Notes under the pieces: model-generated
The model's database searches: none
What the model was told of the DNA's origin: nothing
The model's input: the letters and a program-made list of their open reading frames with translations, nothing else
From: Rotaria sordida
Lineage: Eukaryota > Rotifera > Eurotatoria > Philodinida > Philodinidae
NCBI GenBank assembly: GCA_905250125.1
Contig: CAJNOL010000074.1
Coordinates: 215,585-279,584, forward strand
Direction of reading: 5' to 3'
Length of the DNA: 64,000 nt
Shown: piece by piece, positions 48,660 to 61,170 of the stretch
How positions within the stretch are numbered: the first letter of the stretch is position 1
Layout: each line of letters begins with the position of its first letter
Made by a program: the position numbers and the translations under genes

Positions 48660-49130
48660 TAGACGAGGTGTTCCTTTACGATCGACAAATTCAGCGGCAC
48701 TTCGGATGGAAGCAAGAAAATGATGGAGAAAAATGGGCATTTGATAGCGAGTAAACCAGTCGAAAAAGTCAATAGCATTTGGAAAATAATGTGGACCATC
48801 GCATTTGATACGATTCCTAACCTCGCGTAAATGATCTAGACGATCATAGTACTGCGTATTAGTTTCGAACTGAATCAAAGGCTCCGAAAAATCGAATATT
48901 ACTTCGATCAATGAAAGAAATTCTCTTTGATTCAGGCCAATTTTCATCAATTGTCGCTCGATGCTCTGTCACACGTGCCGATCACAAAAGAGATTAGGAG
49001 AATGAGGAAATATGTTTTCGACTGAGCTCTCGGTTGCCTTATCATCATTACGCCGAATATAATCAAGCAGTTCTCGTTATGATTCTTCATCGCTTTTGGT
49101 AATGAACCATAGTAGCAAGGCTGTGTCACA
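48660..49130 (-). pseudogene. Decayed intronless coding fragment, family unknown
   Basis: One minus-strand frame reads, with two in-frame stops, from RELLDYIRRNDDKATESSVE through NIFPHSPNLFCDRHV, then QSIERQLMKIGLNQREFLSL, DFSEPLIQFETNTQYYDRLD, DGPHYFPNAIDFFDWFTRYQ and FLASIRSAAEFVDRKGTPRL to a stop at 48660. Length, lack of introns and higher GC than nearby genes suggest a transposon-derived or otherwise foreign reading frame. No domain was recognised. Confidence 0.4.
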
Positions 49131-49737
49131 TCTTGATTTCGAAATGGTGTTCATGAGATTTCAAATGGAATACAATTGAAGTACAATTTTTTTTACTATG
49201 AGGTACATCGTTGGAGTGCACAAGCTTTATCTTGAAATATAAACGTTAGTTGGAAAAACTACTAAAATAAAACTTCTTTCATAGAAAACAACATCATATT
49301 CTACTTTTTTTTCTGTTAAAAAACCAACATTACAATTCATTATTTCATAAAATATCAATTTCATAGTTGAATTATAATTTTGCAAACCAATTAGTCTAGA
49401 AAAGCTAGTATGTGGTAAGTCAGTATGTACGGAAAGCTTAAGTGATTAAGCTGGAGAACTCTGAGTCAGACCAGCCTTCTATCGAGAGCTACATTTAATA
49501 GATGTAAGAAAAATATTGGCCTCTCGAAACTATTCTCGGACAGCACCCTATACTGCAAGGTAGCCGAAAGACAGGGTATTCTTCTTCTTCTAGTCTAGAA
49601 AAAATACAAATATTTACATTTACACATGCTGAATATCGAATCAGCCGGAACAAGATTTTTTTTGTAGTTACAACAGAAAATAAGTAAAAGATCTAAAATA
49701 TGCAAGATTTCTTAGAAAATACCGAATTAATTCCATC

Positions 49738-49868
49738 TTGCACATTGTTCTATTTGTAAATCAGATTTTTCGATTCCTAATGGAGGTATTGATTTGATTA
49801 CTAGACATGACAAACAACTTGGTGGTCATAAACGTTTACCTAAAACTGAAGCTAGAAAAAAAATATGA
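49738..49868 (+). pseudogene. Zinc-finger fragment of a hAT-like transposase
   Basis: Plus-strand frame with AHCSICKSDFSIPNGGIDL followed by TRHDKQLGGHKR and a stop. The pattern C-x2-C-x(n)-H-x(6)-H with DFSI and GG before the histidines is that of the BED-like finger at the N-terminus of some hAT-family transposases. Nothing of the catalytic part follows, so it is a short relic. Confidence 0.5.
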
Positions 49869-51031
49869 AGTATAACATTGATGCGCGATAACATTGGATA
49901 AATTGGTTTCTTTTTGTCATTAAGCATGATTGATGTACGATTTTATTCCCCTATTCAGTGGAAGTCGGCATGGAAAACCGAATAAGATCCCAATAGCCTA
50001 GACGAATTACAAGTGAATTAAGAAATGTGATTGGTGTCACCACGTGAAAATACCAGTCGCATTTATTGATTCATTTTTAATTCATCTAGTCTGTTTGGGA
50101 TCTAACTCAAACTAAAATTAAATAAATAAAATGGACGCCAATATTCATTCATTAACTCTTTATCAATACATATCGTTATAAATGCTCCTATAAAAATGAA
50201 AGTAACTATCGAAAAATATAACTCATTTCTATTCAAAGATCAGTTTATCGAAACGCAGGTTCAAAACACCTAAATGGAGTATTATACCCCAATATGGAGT
50301 ATGTATAGCAGCCCTGGACTGAAATCTTTTAAAATAAGTTTTTATTTCAAAATCATTTTTCGATCGAGATTTGAAATCATTTTGTTTGAATTTATTTGCT
50401 CAATAAATAATTTATTTTTTATCTTAAGAAAATTTTTTTTTTGTCTTTTATCATTTATAATACAATAAATATCCTAGTGAAATATATCAATTGAATTCAT
50501 TTAAATCAATATGAAGTTTAAAAAAAACCTTTTTTGAGGATTAATTTTTTTTCATAATTAAATATTTTTTAGATTATTATTTAACGAATTATTATTAATA
50601 AATAAGACTTCTGATAGATAATAAATATTAAAAATGTAATTTAATCTCGAATAAAAATTTAATTTTTGTTAACTAATCGTTTATTCCGAAAAGAATTATT
50701 TATTGAATATTCTTCTTTAGAAAATTATTTTTATATTTGATTGTTTATTTCAAATTAAAATGAAAATATTTATAAGAGATTTATTTTTATTTTAACAATC
50801 GACATAGAAAAGTTTATTGAAATTGAAATGTCAAAGAAAATATTTATTGGAGAAAATTTTATTAAAAATAACCATAATCGAGATAATTATTTGAAAAAGA
50901 GAGATATTCTCTGTTACAAATAAATGTAAATCTTTTTATTTGATTTTCAATTAGTTAAACATAAATCTGAAAAGAAAATCTCATATCATATATGAAATTT
51001 TCAAGAAAAACAAAGGAGAAAATAATTCAAT
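49869..51031. other. Gene-free region
   Basis: AT-rich spacer between the hAT relic and the carrier gene; no exon or repeat recognised. Confidence 0.35.
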
Positions 51032-52245
51032 TTATATATTGTTAGGAAAAAAAAACGATGTAGCTAATTCAAAAGCGCCAAAAAAAACAAAACCTCCAAC
51101 TGATATCCACATTGTCCGAGGAATAACACCACTGTATAAACTAAATTCAATAAACCAATTTTTCTTTCTTATAAAAAAAAAAGCATAAAAAGAACTAACG
51201 CTGTAAAACCTTCTTGTTTGAAAATATTTTTAATAATTTTGAAAGGATGAGAAGCTGCATCAGCATCGGAATGCTAAAAAAAAAATAAAATGAAATAAAT
51301 AAATTAAAATAAATCTTTTTCATATTTACATGAGCAAGAATTATTCGAGTCTTAGCAACATCTAAATATTAAATTCATTCGATTTTTTATAACACAAAAA
51401 AAAGCAAAATTAACCAAATGGAGTTGTAATAGATGCTGCTATTCCACCAGCTAGAGATCCACATAATGCTCCTTGCCATGGAGATACCGAATAACCTTGT
51501 TTAGAACTCCAATGTCTCTTTTAGTTTTTTTCAAAAAGAAACATAAAAAGAATAAAAAAAGCAAATAAACAAACAAACTTTAAATAATTCCCATAGTGGA
51601 AATTGGATAACTGAAAAAGGAATTTCTCGTGATAGAGTTGCAAAATATCCTCGATAAAGACCTAATAAACCCTTTGAAAAAAAATTCATTAGATTTATTT
51701 TAAATTAAAACCAAACTAAAAATACAAACTTCATGATGAAGACATGATTGGACAATTGTTAATAAACGTAAATTTCTATTAACTTGTGCTCGTTGTTTAA
51801 TAACTTCAACAGGAACACGTATAAGACATGCACTCTAAATATTCGACTTTCGAAAAGAATTTATTTCTAAATATATTTTTAATTCTAATACAATTTCTCC
51901 AAAGGTAGCTGCAATCATATGAGTTTTCCATTGAGATGATATAGGCACTGTTTGTTTTGTTAAATTATAAGCAAGAAAAAATAAAGCTGATGATGGACCA
52001 CTGCCAATTAATACAGAACCAACACCAGAATATAATGATGAAAATAATATTCGTTTATTTAAACTTTTTTTTTCTTGAAGACGAGTTTTTATTGTATCTA
52101 TTGGATATAATGATAAATCAACCGCACATCCAGCTATTGATCCAGCCTAAGACAAGTCTTTTATAGAAAGTATTTTTTTTTAATAGCCAATTAGACAAAC
52201 CACTAATGAATGTTCAATTGTTCGAATAAAATCAATTTCTGTCAT
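51032..52245 (-). CDS. SLC25A26: Mitochondrial S-adenosylmethionine carrier (SLC25A26/SAMC)
   Basis: Eight exons: 52245-52201, 52146-51892, 51834-51730, 51671-51579, 51517-51415, 51361-51330, 51273-51200, 51140-51032; 271 residues (human 274). Three mitochondrial-carrier repeats are present, each with the P-x-(D/E)-x-x-(K/R) motif: [23 protein letters not shown] and [14 protein letters not shown]. Blocks diagnostic for SAMC include [20 protein letters not shown] and the C-terminal [21 protein letters not shown]. It exchanges cytosolic SAM for S-adenosylhomocysteine across the inner membrane, feeding mitochondrial methylation. Start chosen at the ATG with [15 protein letters not shown] directly before the first GSIAGCAVD helix. 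All introns are short. Confidence 0.94.
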
Positions 52246-54157
52246 ATTTATTTATCTATAAATAAAAAGATTTTTCTATGATGATTTTCTTTTTTTTTCG
52301 AATAATAACTACAATAAACACCAGTCGGGATCAATGTCTGGTTATATTTTTTCATATTAAAAAATACTTCCGAAATAAATCAATCAATGATTATAAATCT
52401 ATAAATAAGGAAATCAATATCGAATTTTAAATCCATTAATACACTTAGCGTCCTATTCATATAGAATCAATCGATTTTAATTAAATATCATGCTCATCGA
52501 TCATATTTACTATAAATATTTGTAATTAACTCGAAAAAGGAACTTTATTTTAGTGATATATCCTCTTTGGATTTTTTCTCTCAAATCATATATGTTCTTG
52601 TCTAGTGACATCTTTTTATTAAAAAACCATTTTTTTTATAGAAATAAATTCTGTTGAAAAAGTGAATTCTTATCTATGATAAAATATTTATTAATAATAT
52701 TTCTATAAAAAGTAAATGTCAACTGTGTAACTACATTGAACATTTATTAGTATTTGTCGTCATATCGTCGTCAGACCAAACATTATTTTATCAGATAACG
52801 TTACCTACTCATTGAAAAAAAATTTGATTTAATTTTATTAAACAAAGTTTTATTTCTGGTCGTTTAAAACAAATAAAAGATTTGATGCTTAACATGAGAT
52901 TAGGTACAATAATCAATTAAATAAAGAAATTATTTCGATACAATCTCTGTATACTATAGAAAATATATCTTTTTATCAATTGATACAATAAGATCAATTT
53001 TTTTTTATGATTCAAAATTTTGTTGTTTTTATTTATCTCCTTATAAATAAACAAGTTAGGATTTCAAAAAGTTGAAAAAGAAAGCGAAAAATCTTTGAAA
53101 TTTTATTCAATTAACTGGCTATATGAATAATCAGGTTAACATTTAAACAATTATTCATTCATTATTTTATATAAAACATTGTAGAAATATGTTTTGTCTA
53201 TTAAACTGTTTACTATTAGAATATTTTTGTTTTCATCTTATCAAATTCTTTTTTCTTATTTAATAAAATGAATTTTCAATGTTTTTCAATTGAATAAAGA
53301 AATAAGATTTCAAAAAAACTTTATCCGATTTATGTTAAAGAGAAAAACACAGAAATAATCATTTACATAAATAATTGAATGAAATGATAAATGATCTTAT
53401 AGTTAATTATTAAATATTATTTAAATAGAGAACCTAGATTGATTTATCTTTATTAATTCGGATTACATTAAAGTTAACATCTATCATATTGTCTTATTTG
53501 TCTGTTAAAATAAATATTACCAAATTTTCCTAAGAAACTTTTTTCTAACTCTTATGTTTTTTATACTATTGAAAAAATATTGAAAATTAATTTTAGTAAA
53601 TAAAAACAAATGTTTATATATTTTCTATGAAAAATATTAATTGATTGTTGAATCCATTGATAGATGATTATTGAATTATAAATGAGACGATTATATATCG
53701 GATACATATGATTTTGTTTATTGACATAAAACAATTCGAATATCGATAATTGAATAAAAAAATAATTTTGATCAATTTTCAAATAATTCTTTTAATATTT
53801 GTTCTTCTATTTGGAAATGTTCATTAGAAATACTTTTCATTTAATTTTTTTTTAAATTTATATAAAGCATTTCCACTCAAAAGTCTATCATAATATATAT
53901 TCTTTTTTTGTTTGAATTTATTTAAATTTGTTTGTCGAAATTTTATTCTAAATAGTATTCTATGTCTATTTTTATTTATTCTTGCAATAAAAACAAAACT
54001 CATTATTGAAAGAGATTTAAAAAAAAATGGTCTTCATTATTAATTGTTGATAATAAACAAGTGAAACTAATAAACAATAAATTCATCGAGAAAAAATAAA
54101 GATTTCTTTGGTTTGTATATAAAAATTAAATTCTATTATCGGTATTTAATTAATTAA
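52246..54157. other. Gene-free region
   Basis: AT-rich DNA between the carrier and sirtuin genes. The frame 53561-53782 (-) is composed of AT-rich codons and lacks any motif. Nothing else recognised. Confidence 0.4.
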
Positions 54158-55438
54158 TTATTCATCATCAATATTGCTTGATAATAATTGAGGAAGAAGT
54201 TGTGCAGCAGGACCATGAAAATGATAACTAATAAGAACAAGAGAAAAAAAAACAAATAATCGAAATGATATTTAAAAAAAACAGCGAAATACGTTGCAAT
54301 AGAAGTTGAAGGCGTTGTTTCAATATTAACTTCAGCAATAGGAATATTTTTTTGAGAAAGAATCGATGCATAACCAGCTGCTGGATAAACAACCGATGAT
54401 GTTCCAACCTTTATTAATTTTGAAATAAATCAATATAAAATAAGAGAAAATTCAACATACAACTAGAAATAAATCACATAATTGAATTTCTTTTTCAATT
54501 TTTTCTAAAACATCATCCCAAATTTGTTCACCAAACCAAACAATATGAGGACGAACAAGAGATTTACATTTTCTACAACAAGGAAGATCTTTTTCATTAA
54601 TATCAGGACCATTCTCAGCTGGTGATCTAAATAAATTATATTTATATTTAAATTATTTAGAAATAAATAAACCCTCGATTTCTTAATGATTCACAAATGG
54701 GACTTGAATTATTTTCTTCAGTGAAACCACATGAAGTACATCGAGTCATAAAGAGATTTCCTGATGTTTTTTTTAAATAATAAATTATAGTTATGTTTTA
54801 TTAAGATTAAAATAAATAAAATTCACCATGCATTTCAATTAAATTTTTTGTTCCTGCTCTACGATGAAGTCCTAAATAAAATAAAATAAAATAAAAATAA
54901 AAATAGTCTTTAAAAAAAAACGAACCATCAACATTTTGTGTAATAACATTAAATCTTTTTCCTTGTTTTTCAAATTTTGCTTCAGCTTGAGCTATTGCAA
55001 TATGAGCCTATTTGTTAAAGAAATTATTTAAGTTTAAACAAACGTAATAAAAAAAAACCTTATTTGGTTGTTTTGTTCTGACAAGTTCTCGACGATAATG
55101 ATAAAATTCCCAAACAAGAGAAGGTGAACGTGAAAAGGCTGCTGGTGTTGCTAAATCCTTTTTTATTTCGATTTAAAAAAAGTGAAAAGAAAATTTGTTT
55201 ATTAAATAATTGAATATGTTTATTAATAAACCGTAACACGAAATTGTCTCCAAAGCCCTCCAGCTCCACGAAATGTTGGAACACCAGATTCAGCTGATAT
55301 TCCTGCACCGGTTAATACAAGAACGGAATGAGCACGAGACAATAAACGACGAAATTCAGCTATTTTTCCAGTCGTCTAAATAAAGTATTTTGATTTATTT
55401 AATTAATATTCATTCATTTAACAGACGGTTGAAGCCAT
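54158..55438 (-). CDS. SIRT5: Class III sirtuin SIRT5-type NAD-dependent deacylase
   Basis: Nine exons: 55438-55427, 55375-55232, 55157-55059, 55007-54926, 54871-54827, 54760-54673, 54626-54461, 54408-54293, 54227-54158; 273 residues. NAD-binding motifs [15 protein letters not shown] and [13 protein letters not shown] (catalytic His in LHRRAG) are intact. Zinc ligands are CTSC and two more Cys in the CCRKC region. YHYRRE carries the Tyr and Arg that in SIRT5 bind the acid group of succinyl-, malonyl- or glutaryl-lysine, and [12 protein letters not shown] closes the Rossmann fold. Demalonylase/desuccinylase activity in mitochondria is therefore likely. The first exon encodes only MAST, and a clear mitochondrial presequence is not seen, so an upstream alternative start is possible. 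Confidence 0.93.
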
Positions 55439-57030
55439 TTTGGTTATTAAATCTAAAATAAATATAAATTATCTTTATTCATCATTTTAAGAATTCTTTT
55501 TTTGAAGCATATATCAAAATATTCTCAATGAATTACTTGAAAAATTAAAATCGATTTTGAATTGTTTAAAAATTGATTTACTTAAACAAGATAAAACAAT
55601 ATTAATTTTATTCTTATTTAAAGAAATAATCAATTTTGTTTATTCTACTGGTTTATTTTTTAAATTCAAAACTGTCTCGAAATAAATCTTATTGACGAGT
55701 ATCCAGAGCTCACCAAGACTGATACATAGGAGAAGAATTGACCCTCGATGCGGAGATTAGTGACAAAAAAAGCGAAGAAAATTGTTGAGTTTCGTTGAGT
55801 AAAACGAAAAATTTCGAAGGTTATGAGTAGAAAGATACCCTTCATTTTATTCAATATTTATTTATTAATAATAATAAACATTGTCAAAATTATTTTTTAT
55901 GTAAAAATTCTTTTATTGATTTAGGAGATTTTTTTTCAAATAGTCATTCGATAGAATAAATCTAAATAGATATATTAATAATTATGGAAGAAAAAAAAAA
56001 CTCAAGAATAAACTTTGCTATGAGATATTTAATCTACATATAAAAAAGAAACAAAGAAAATTTGATTGGTTCGTTTGAATTCTATCGAATCTATTCTTAT
56101 CATGTCATATTGAATATATAAATAATAATAAAGCTAGAAAAAGAAAAGGTTATTAAATATCGATTTTAATAAATCTATTGGAATCTTTTCAAATGTTAAT
56201 TTTTTTCTTGTTTGCCTTCGGTATTGATTTGTCTCAGTTAAATCAAATAAAATAAATCAACATTTTGAAAATAAATATCTGTTTTAAAAATTTATAACAG
56301 TCTTAATTTAAAAAAATAATTGATGAATTAGATTTATTTTTCAATAATTATTTCATTTGAAAATCTTCAAATCTTATATTTATTTAAGAAGATTTACAAT
56401 TTTTATCTGAAACAATATTTTATTGTATTCTTTATTTAGATATCGAAAAGAAAAAAAAATCTTATTCATAGATAAATATTCTCAATGAAATTCTGGTAAA
56501 AAATAATTATTTGAGAATTTAATTACACAAAAATAAAATAAAATTTGACATTTATTCTTAAATGATATACAAAAAAAAATACTTTTAAAACTATTAAACA
56601 ATATATATATCATCTGAACAATTTATATAAAAATAAATAATAGTTTTTTTTCAATCATCGATATATATTATTATTGAAAATAAACATTTTATTTAATTTT
56701 ACATACGTCTTTTTTAGTTCCGAAATAAATATGTCGAACATCCATTGGTTTTTGTTTTGTTCTCTCTTTTTTTTTTGAATAAGATATAATATAGTGCTAG
56801 ATATCAAAAAAAAGATAGAAGATCTTGCCAATATTTGTCGTTTGTTTGTTTGAGTTGGATTTAATTCTATAGATTGTTTAGTTATTCAATAAACAAATTA
56901 TTTAATAATTATTTAATAAAATCGAATGATTGGTTTATTTATGAGAACGAATTAAAAATTGCAATAAAACTTTCTTATTTATTTATTATCTTTTATATGA
57001 ACTATCGATTTTAAATTAAATTTATTAATA
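55439..57030. other. Gene-free region
   Basis: AT-rich spacer. A less AT-rich block at 55670-55855 could be a short mobile-element fragment but has no definable ends. No gene recognised. Confidence 0.4.
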
Positions 57031-57209
57031 TATATGGGCGTGGCCAACAGTATGAGACCCCACAGTCGATTTATTCATCTATGCATTAGAAAAATCTGAT
57101 TTTTTTACCAATTATACTACATGTATATTGCTATTGATCTATCACTATTTGAAATCTATATATCACTAGAAATGAGAATTAATAAGTATATCTTTGTATT
57201 TATTGTGCT
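57031..57209 (+). mobile_element. Left terminus of a DDE transposon, cut by the assembly gap
   Basis: TATATGGGCGTGGCCAACAG and the following 180 bases are a diverged copy (roughly 75% by eye) of the left terminal repeat at 59203-59393, including the GATTTTTTTA, CTACATGTA/GTACATATG and GAAATGAGAATTA/GGAATGAGGATTA blocks. The copy runs straight into the N block at 57210, so the body and right end of this element lie in the gap or were lost. Confidence 0.72.
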
Positions 57210-57309
57210 NNNNNNNNNNNNNNNNNNNNNNNNNNNNNNNNNNNNNNNNNNNNNNNNNNNNNNNNNNNNNNNNNNNNNNNNNNNNNNNNNNNNNNNNNNN
57301 NNNNNNNNN
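57210..57309. other. Assembly gap (100 N)
   Basis: Exactly 100 N, the conventional length for a gap of unknown size. One side is a repetitive transposon end and the other is the middle of a coding exon. The true sequence here should include the rest of the transposon and the 5' part of the glycoside hydrolase gene. Confidence 0.98.
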
Positions 57310-59012
57310 AAAAATATATTAGAATATGGATATTTAGGTTCAATTAAATCAATACCAATTAATTCAACTAATTCTTTAATTATTTATTATTCATCAAATG
57401 GAATTAATCAACTTATTGAACAATGGGGGAAAACAATGCAGAAAGCATTTCAGAGAACAAATCAATATCGTTTAAATGATTTAACTATTAATTATCTTGG
57501 TTATTATACAGATAATGGAGCTTATTACTATTATCATAGTGAACCGAATATGAATTATGAACAAACAATAATTAAAATAAAAGAAAATTTATCAATTCCA
57601 ATTCATTATATTCAATTAGATTCTTGGTGGTATTATAAAAGTTTAGGTGGTGGTGTTAAAGAATGGGTTGCTCGTCCGGATATATTTCCAGATGGTCTTA
57701 AAGGATTAAATGAAAAATTAAATAATTTTCCATTATCATTACATAATCGATATTGGTCATCCGATACAATTTATTCAAATAAATATAATTTTATAATTGA
57801 TAATTCAAATTTGAAAAGTCTTCCATTAGGTAATGATTCATTTTGGATTGATTTATTTAATAAATCAACAAAAAATTTTAATTTAATATTATATGAACAA
57901 GATTGGATGAATCATCAAACAATTGATTTTATTCCAACACGTCAAGATTTTTATCTTGGAAGACAATGGTTAATATCAATGGGTTATGCAGCTAATCTAT
58001 TTAATATAAATATACAATATTCAATGTGTTTACCACGACATGCTCTTCAAGCATTTGAAATAAATCGTGTTACACAAGCAAGAGTATCTGATGATTATTA
58101 TGTACATATTGTAAAAAATATTCCTCAATGGAATATAGGTATATCATCAATGTTAGCTAATGCTATAGGAATAGCTCCATTTAAAGATGTTTTTTGGTCA
58201 ACACAATATCAACCTGATGCTCCTTATAAATCTACAGTTGAAGAAATCTTACCTGATAGAGAAATTTTAATATCAACACTTTCAACTGGACCAGTTGCTC
58301 TTGGTGATGGAATTAATTATGTTGATAGACAACGTATAATGAAATGTTGTCGTCAAGATGGTCTGATATTAAAACCTTCAAAACCTTTAACTATGATTGA
58401 TTTATTAATTAATGACTGGGCTCTTCATCAAGGTATTATACAAGGAGAACTTTATTCAACGAAAACAATCATGTAAAATTTTATCTATTTTATAATTAAA
58501 TTTAAAAAAGAGTCTTTTGTTTTTCATTAAGAAATGATAAAATATTTTCAATAATATTTGCATCATCAATGCGACGTAGTTATTCAATAAAACCATCAAT
58601 GATTGGATCACCTGATGGAATTATTTGGTCATATGATAATCCATATGAAATATATACATTTGATGATAATCATTCACTTGAGATATCAAATGAAAAATGT
58701 CATTTTACATCATTTTGTCTATGGTATAGTTCACCTGTTTGGATATTCAATGATTCTTTATCAACAAAATATTCTTTTATGGGTGAATTAAATAAATGGA
58801 CATTTATTAGTCAACAAAGATTTACTTCCTTAATAATTGATTCTCAAAATACTCAAATGACAATCATTGTTGAAGGTGTTGATAATGAATTTGTAGATTT
58901 ATTTGTTTATCATTCAAAATTTCAATCTGTTATTCATGTTATTTGTCATTTTTATTTTAATCATCTAAAAGCTAAACTTATTATCAATTCTACAAATGTT
59001 ATTTGTTCATAA
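57310..59012 (+). CDS. Putative glycoside hydrolase, clan GH-D-like (GH27/GH36/raffinose-synthase type); 5' truncated by gap
   Basis: Exons 57310-58472 and 58532-59012 (59-bp intron). The first part is a TIM-barrel with clan GH-D style motifs: YIQLDSWWYYKS (as QIDDGW), RPDIFPDGLKGL (as FPxGLK), NLILYEQDWMN, where the Asp matches the KWD nucleophile position, and TQARVSDDYY, where the Asp matches the acid/base RVSDD position. The C-terminal exon looks like a beta-sandwich (SPDGIIWSYDNPYEIYTF). These motifs point to retaining alpha-galactosidase/raffinose-synthase-like enzymes, but the family is not certain. The frame reading through the Ns into 57121-57209 is an artefact: that part is transposon sequence. 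Start codon and any signal peptide are missing. Confidence 0.7.
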
Positions 59013-59202
59013 TATGTAAATAACTGATAATTCTTTCAATATAAATAAAGATTTTACTTTATTTTTTATTTTTCTTTTGTAAATAATTATCTGTATTATT
59101 AATCAATTGAAGATAAACTAGATAGTAATTGATATCAAATTTAGAAGAAAGATATTTTTATAAGTATATTAACATTTAATTTTAACATTGATAAATATAT
59201 AT

Positions 59203-61170
59203 ATATGGGCGTGAACAGTTACTAGGATACCCCTAATGTATTTGCTTATACAGCTTCAATAGATTATCATGAAAATATGATTTTTTTATCAGTTGTAGTA
59301 CATATGTAGTCCTAATGATCCGCTATTGTTTGAGCTCTATATGTCGCCAGGAATGAGGATTATTAAATGTTCTCTTATGATCCTTATATTAAATGTATTT
59401 TGCATTTAATTTATTAACATTTCGTTTTCGGTACATACTTATGCACAATAATTCTTCATTCTATTGCCTCTATGTATTTCAGTTACATATTTCTCGTTCT
59501 GTGTCTATCAGATTTTCCTCACTTTGATCACGTTTTTCTTTTCTTCGGCCTTATCTCACTGGTGTACATTCACTTATATTTTCTTTACTATGTCTTCTCC
59601 ACGCATTGAATGGAGTTGTTCTGAATGTCGATCAGTTCTAACTGATCAACGAAAATATTGTGCTGTTTGTCACTCAATGTTACGATGGACATGCAATGGT
59701 TCAGGAAGATCTGGCATATACACTAATTATTATCGGCATCGTGGTAGCTGCAGTTCGTGTATTGTAGAGATGGACGAAGATCAACAACAAGAGATACGAG
59801 ATAAACAACTTTCGATTCAACAAGAATTTCATACGCTCGATGACAGTAAGTAAAATTAATTTCGCAGCTGACATTTGCGTTGGTTATTCGACTATTTTAT
59901 GCTTTAAGAATATTTGACAATTATTTCTAAAAAACCGCTTTTTTTAATGTCTTGTACAACAACGTCCATGGTCAGAATGGCAGCGAAGTGATGAATCTTG
60001 TGTGCAACATACTGGACTTGATGTTGAACAAGTACAAGAATTATATGATATGTGTGAAGAACCACTTAAAAAGTATCATCTTCATCGATATGAGCAACAA
60101 ACAGATATTGCCGACAGATCATATTTATCTCCTATGAATTTACTCGTAGTTACATTATGGTACTTGAAGCATTATCATTCAGAACGCTACATTTCTACAG
60201 AGTTGAATTTGGGTCAATCAACAGTTAAAATTTCTTAACAGAAGTTCTGGATATATTACATTCATGTGTATATCAGGAATTAGTATCGTTACCAGTTGAT
60301 TTAGCTAGTAGAAGAAGTAAACATGGACCTCAACAACATTACAAGTTAATAGTTGATTCAACTTCTATTGCGATTCCCGAGCCTTCTGATTCAAACCAAT
60401 GTAAAGCATATTATTATGGAAAAAGCTCAACGAACTATGCCATAAAAATCCAAATAGCTTGTGACTTTAACCATCACATAGTACATGTATAAGACTGTTA
60501 TCGTGGTAGTACACATGATATTACAATTTTAAGAAATTCTGGACTGTTGTATTATGTAGAAGAATCAGTTCAAATTATTACTGATAAAGGATATATCGGT
60601 GAAGAATACGTTATTACTCCAAAAAAAAACCTCATGGACGTGAATTAACGGATGAAGAGAAGAACTTTAATCGCGATATTAATAGTGCACGAGCAGCTAT
60701 TGAAAACATTAATCAAAGACTCAAAGTCTATGCTGTTTTGGGAAATATCTACAGAGGAGCTATCAATGATTTTCATAAAATAACAAAGATCGTGCAAGTT
60801 GTTTCAGCTTTATGTAATATCAAACTACAAAAGCACCCCATTCGTAAATCTACAGCATAATAAGTTAGTTATATTTTTCTAGTCGATTTATAATAAAAAA
60901 CAGTCGAAGATATCTTTGTGTCATTTCAAATATTGCAGTATGAATAGATATATGCTGATAAATTGGATATGAAACACGTTCAATATAAGGATCATAAGAG
61001 AACATTTAATAATCCTCATTCCTTGCGACATATAGAGCTCAAACAATAGCGGATCATTAGGACTACATATGTACTACGACTGATAAAAAAAATCATATTT
61101 TCATGATAATCTATTGAAGCTGTATAAACAAATACATTAGGGGTATCCTAGTAACTGTTCACGCCCATAT
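59203..61170 (+). mobile_element. Full-length DDE (Harbinger/IS5-like) transposon with ~190-bp terminal inverted repeats
   Basis: The left repeat 59203-59393 (TATGGGCGTGAACAGTTACT...) and right repeat 60980-61170 (inverted, ...AGTAACTGTTCACGCCCATA) are nearly identical across their length, including CTAATGTATTTG, CTATTGTTTGAGCTC and the inner TTCTCTTATGATCC block. Between them lies one broken transposase (59590-60860, +). The target is TA-rich and no unambiguous duplication can be read. It inserted about 190 bp 3' of the glycoside hydrolase gene. A diverged relative of the same family ends at the N gap at 57210. Confidence 0.85.
59590..60860 (+). pseudogene. Broken transposase of the 59.2-61.2 kb element
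   Basis: Exon 1 (59590-59845) encodes a Cys-rich zinc-binding head (WSCSECRSVL, YCAVCHSML, GSCSSCIVEM). A GT-AG intron joins exon 2 at 59976 in phase, with an HTH region (YISTELNLGQSTVKI). A frame change occurs near 60230, then the DDE domain: KLIVDSTSIAIPEP (first Asp), an in-frame TAA at 60490-60492, CYRGSTHDITILRNSGL, ITDKGYIGEEYVI (second Asp), another frame change in the A run near 60625-60633, and NSARAAIENINQRLKVYAVL (Glu). The stop is at 60858-60860. The layout matches DDE_Tnp_4 transposases (HTH plus DDE endonuclease). Three lesions make the copy inactive even though its inverted repeats are intact. Confidence 0.82.

Noticed and set aside
55666..55854. 62-codon frame upstream of SIRT5
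   Set aside because: Slightly GC-richer than surroundings but without motif; may be repeat debris.
57121..57209. N-terminal 29 codons of an open frame running through the Ns into the glycoside hydrolase
   Set aside because: The sequence is the terminal repeat of a DDE transposon (homologous to 59290-59365), and the link is only the run of unknown bases.
60229..60246. 18-bp GT...AG segment at the first frame change of the transposase at 59590-60860
   Set aside because: Far too short for an intron, and its removal would not change the frame; treated as an indel lesion.
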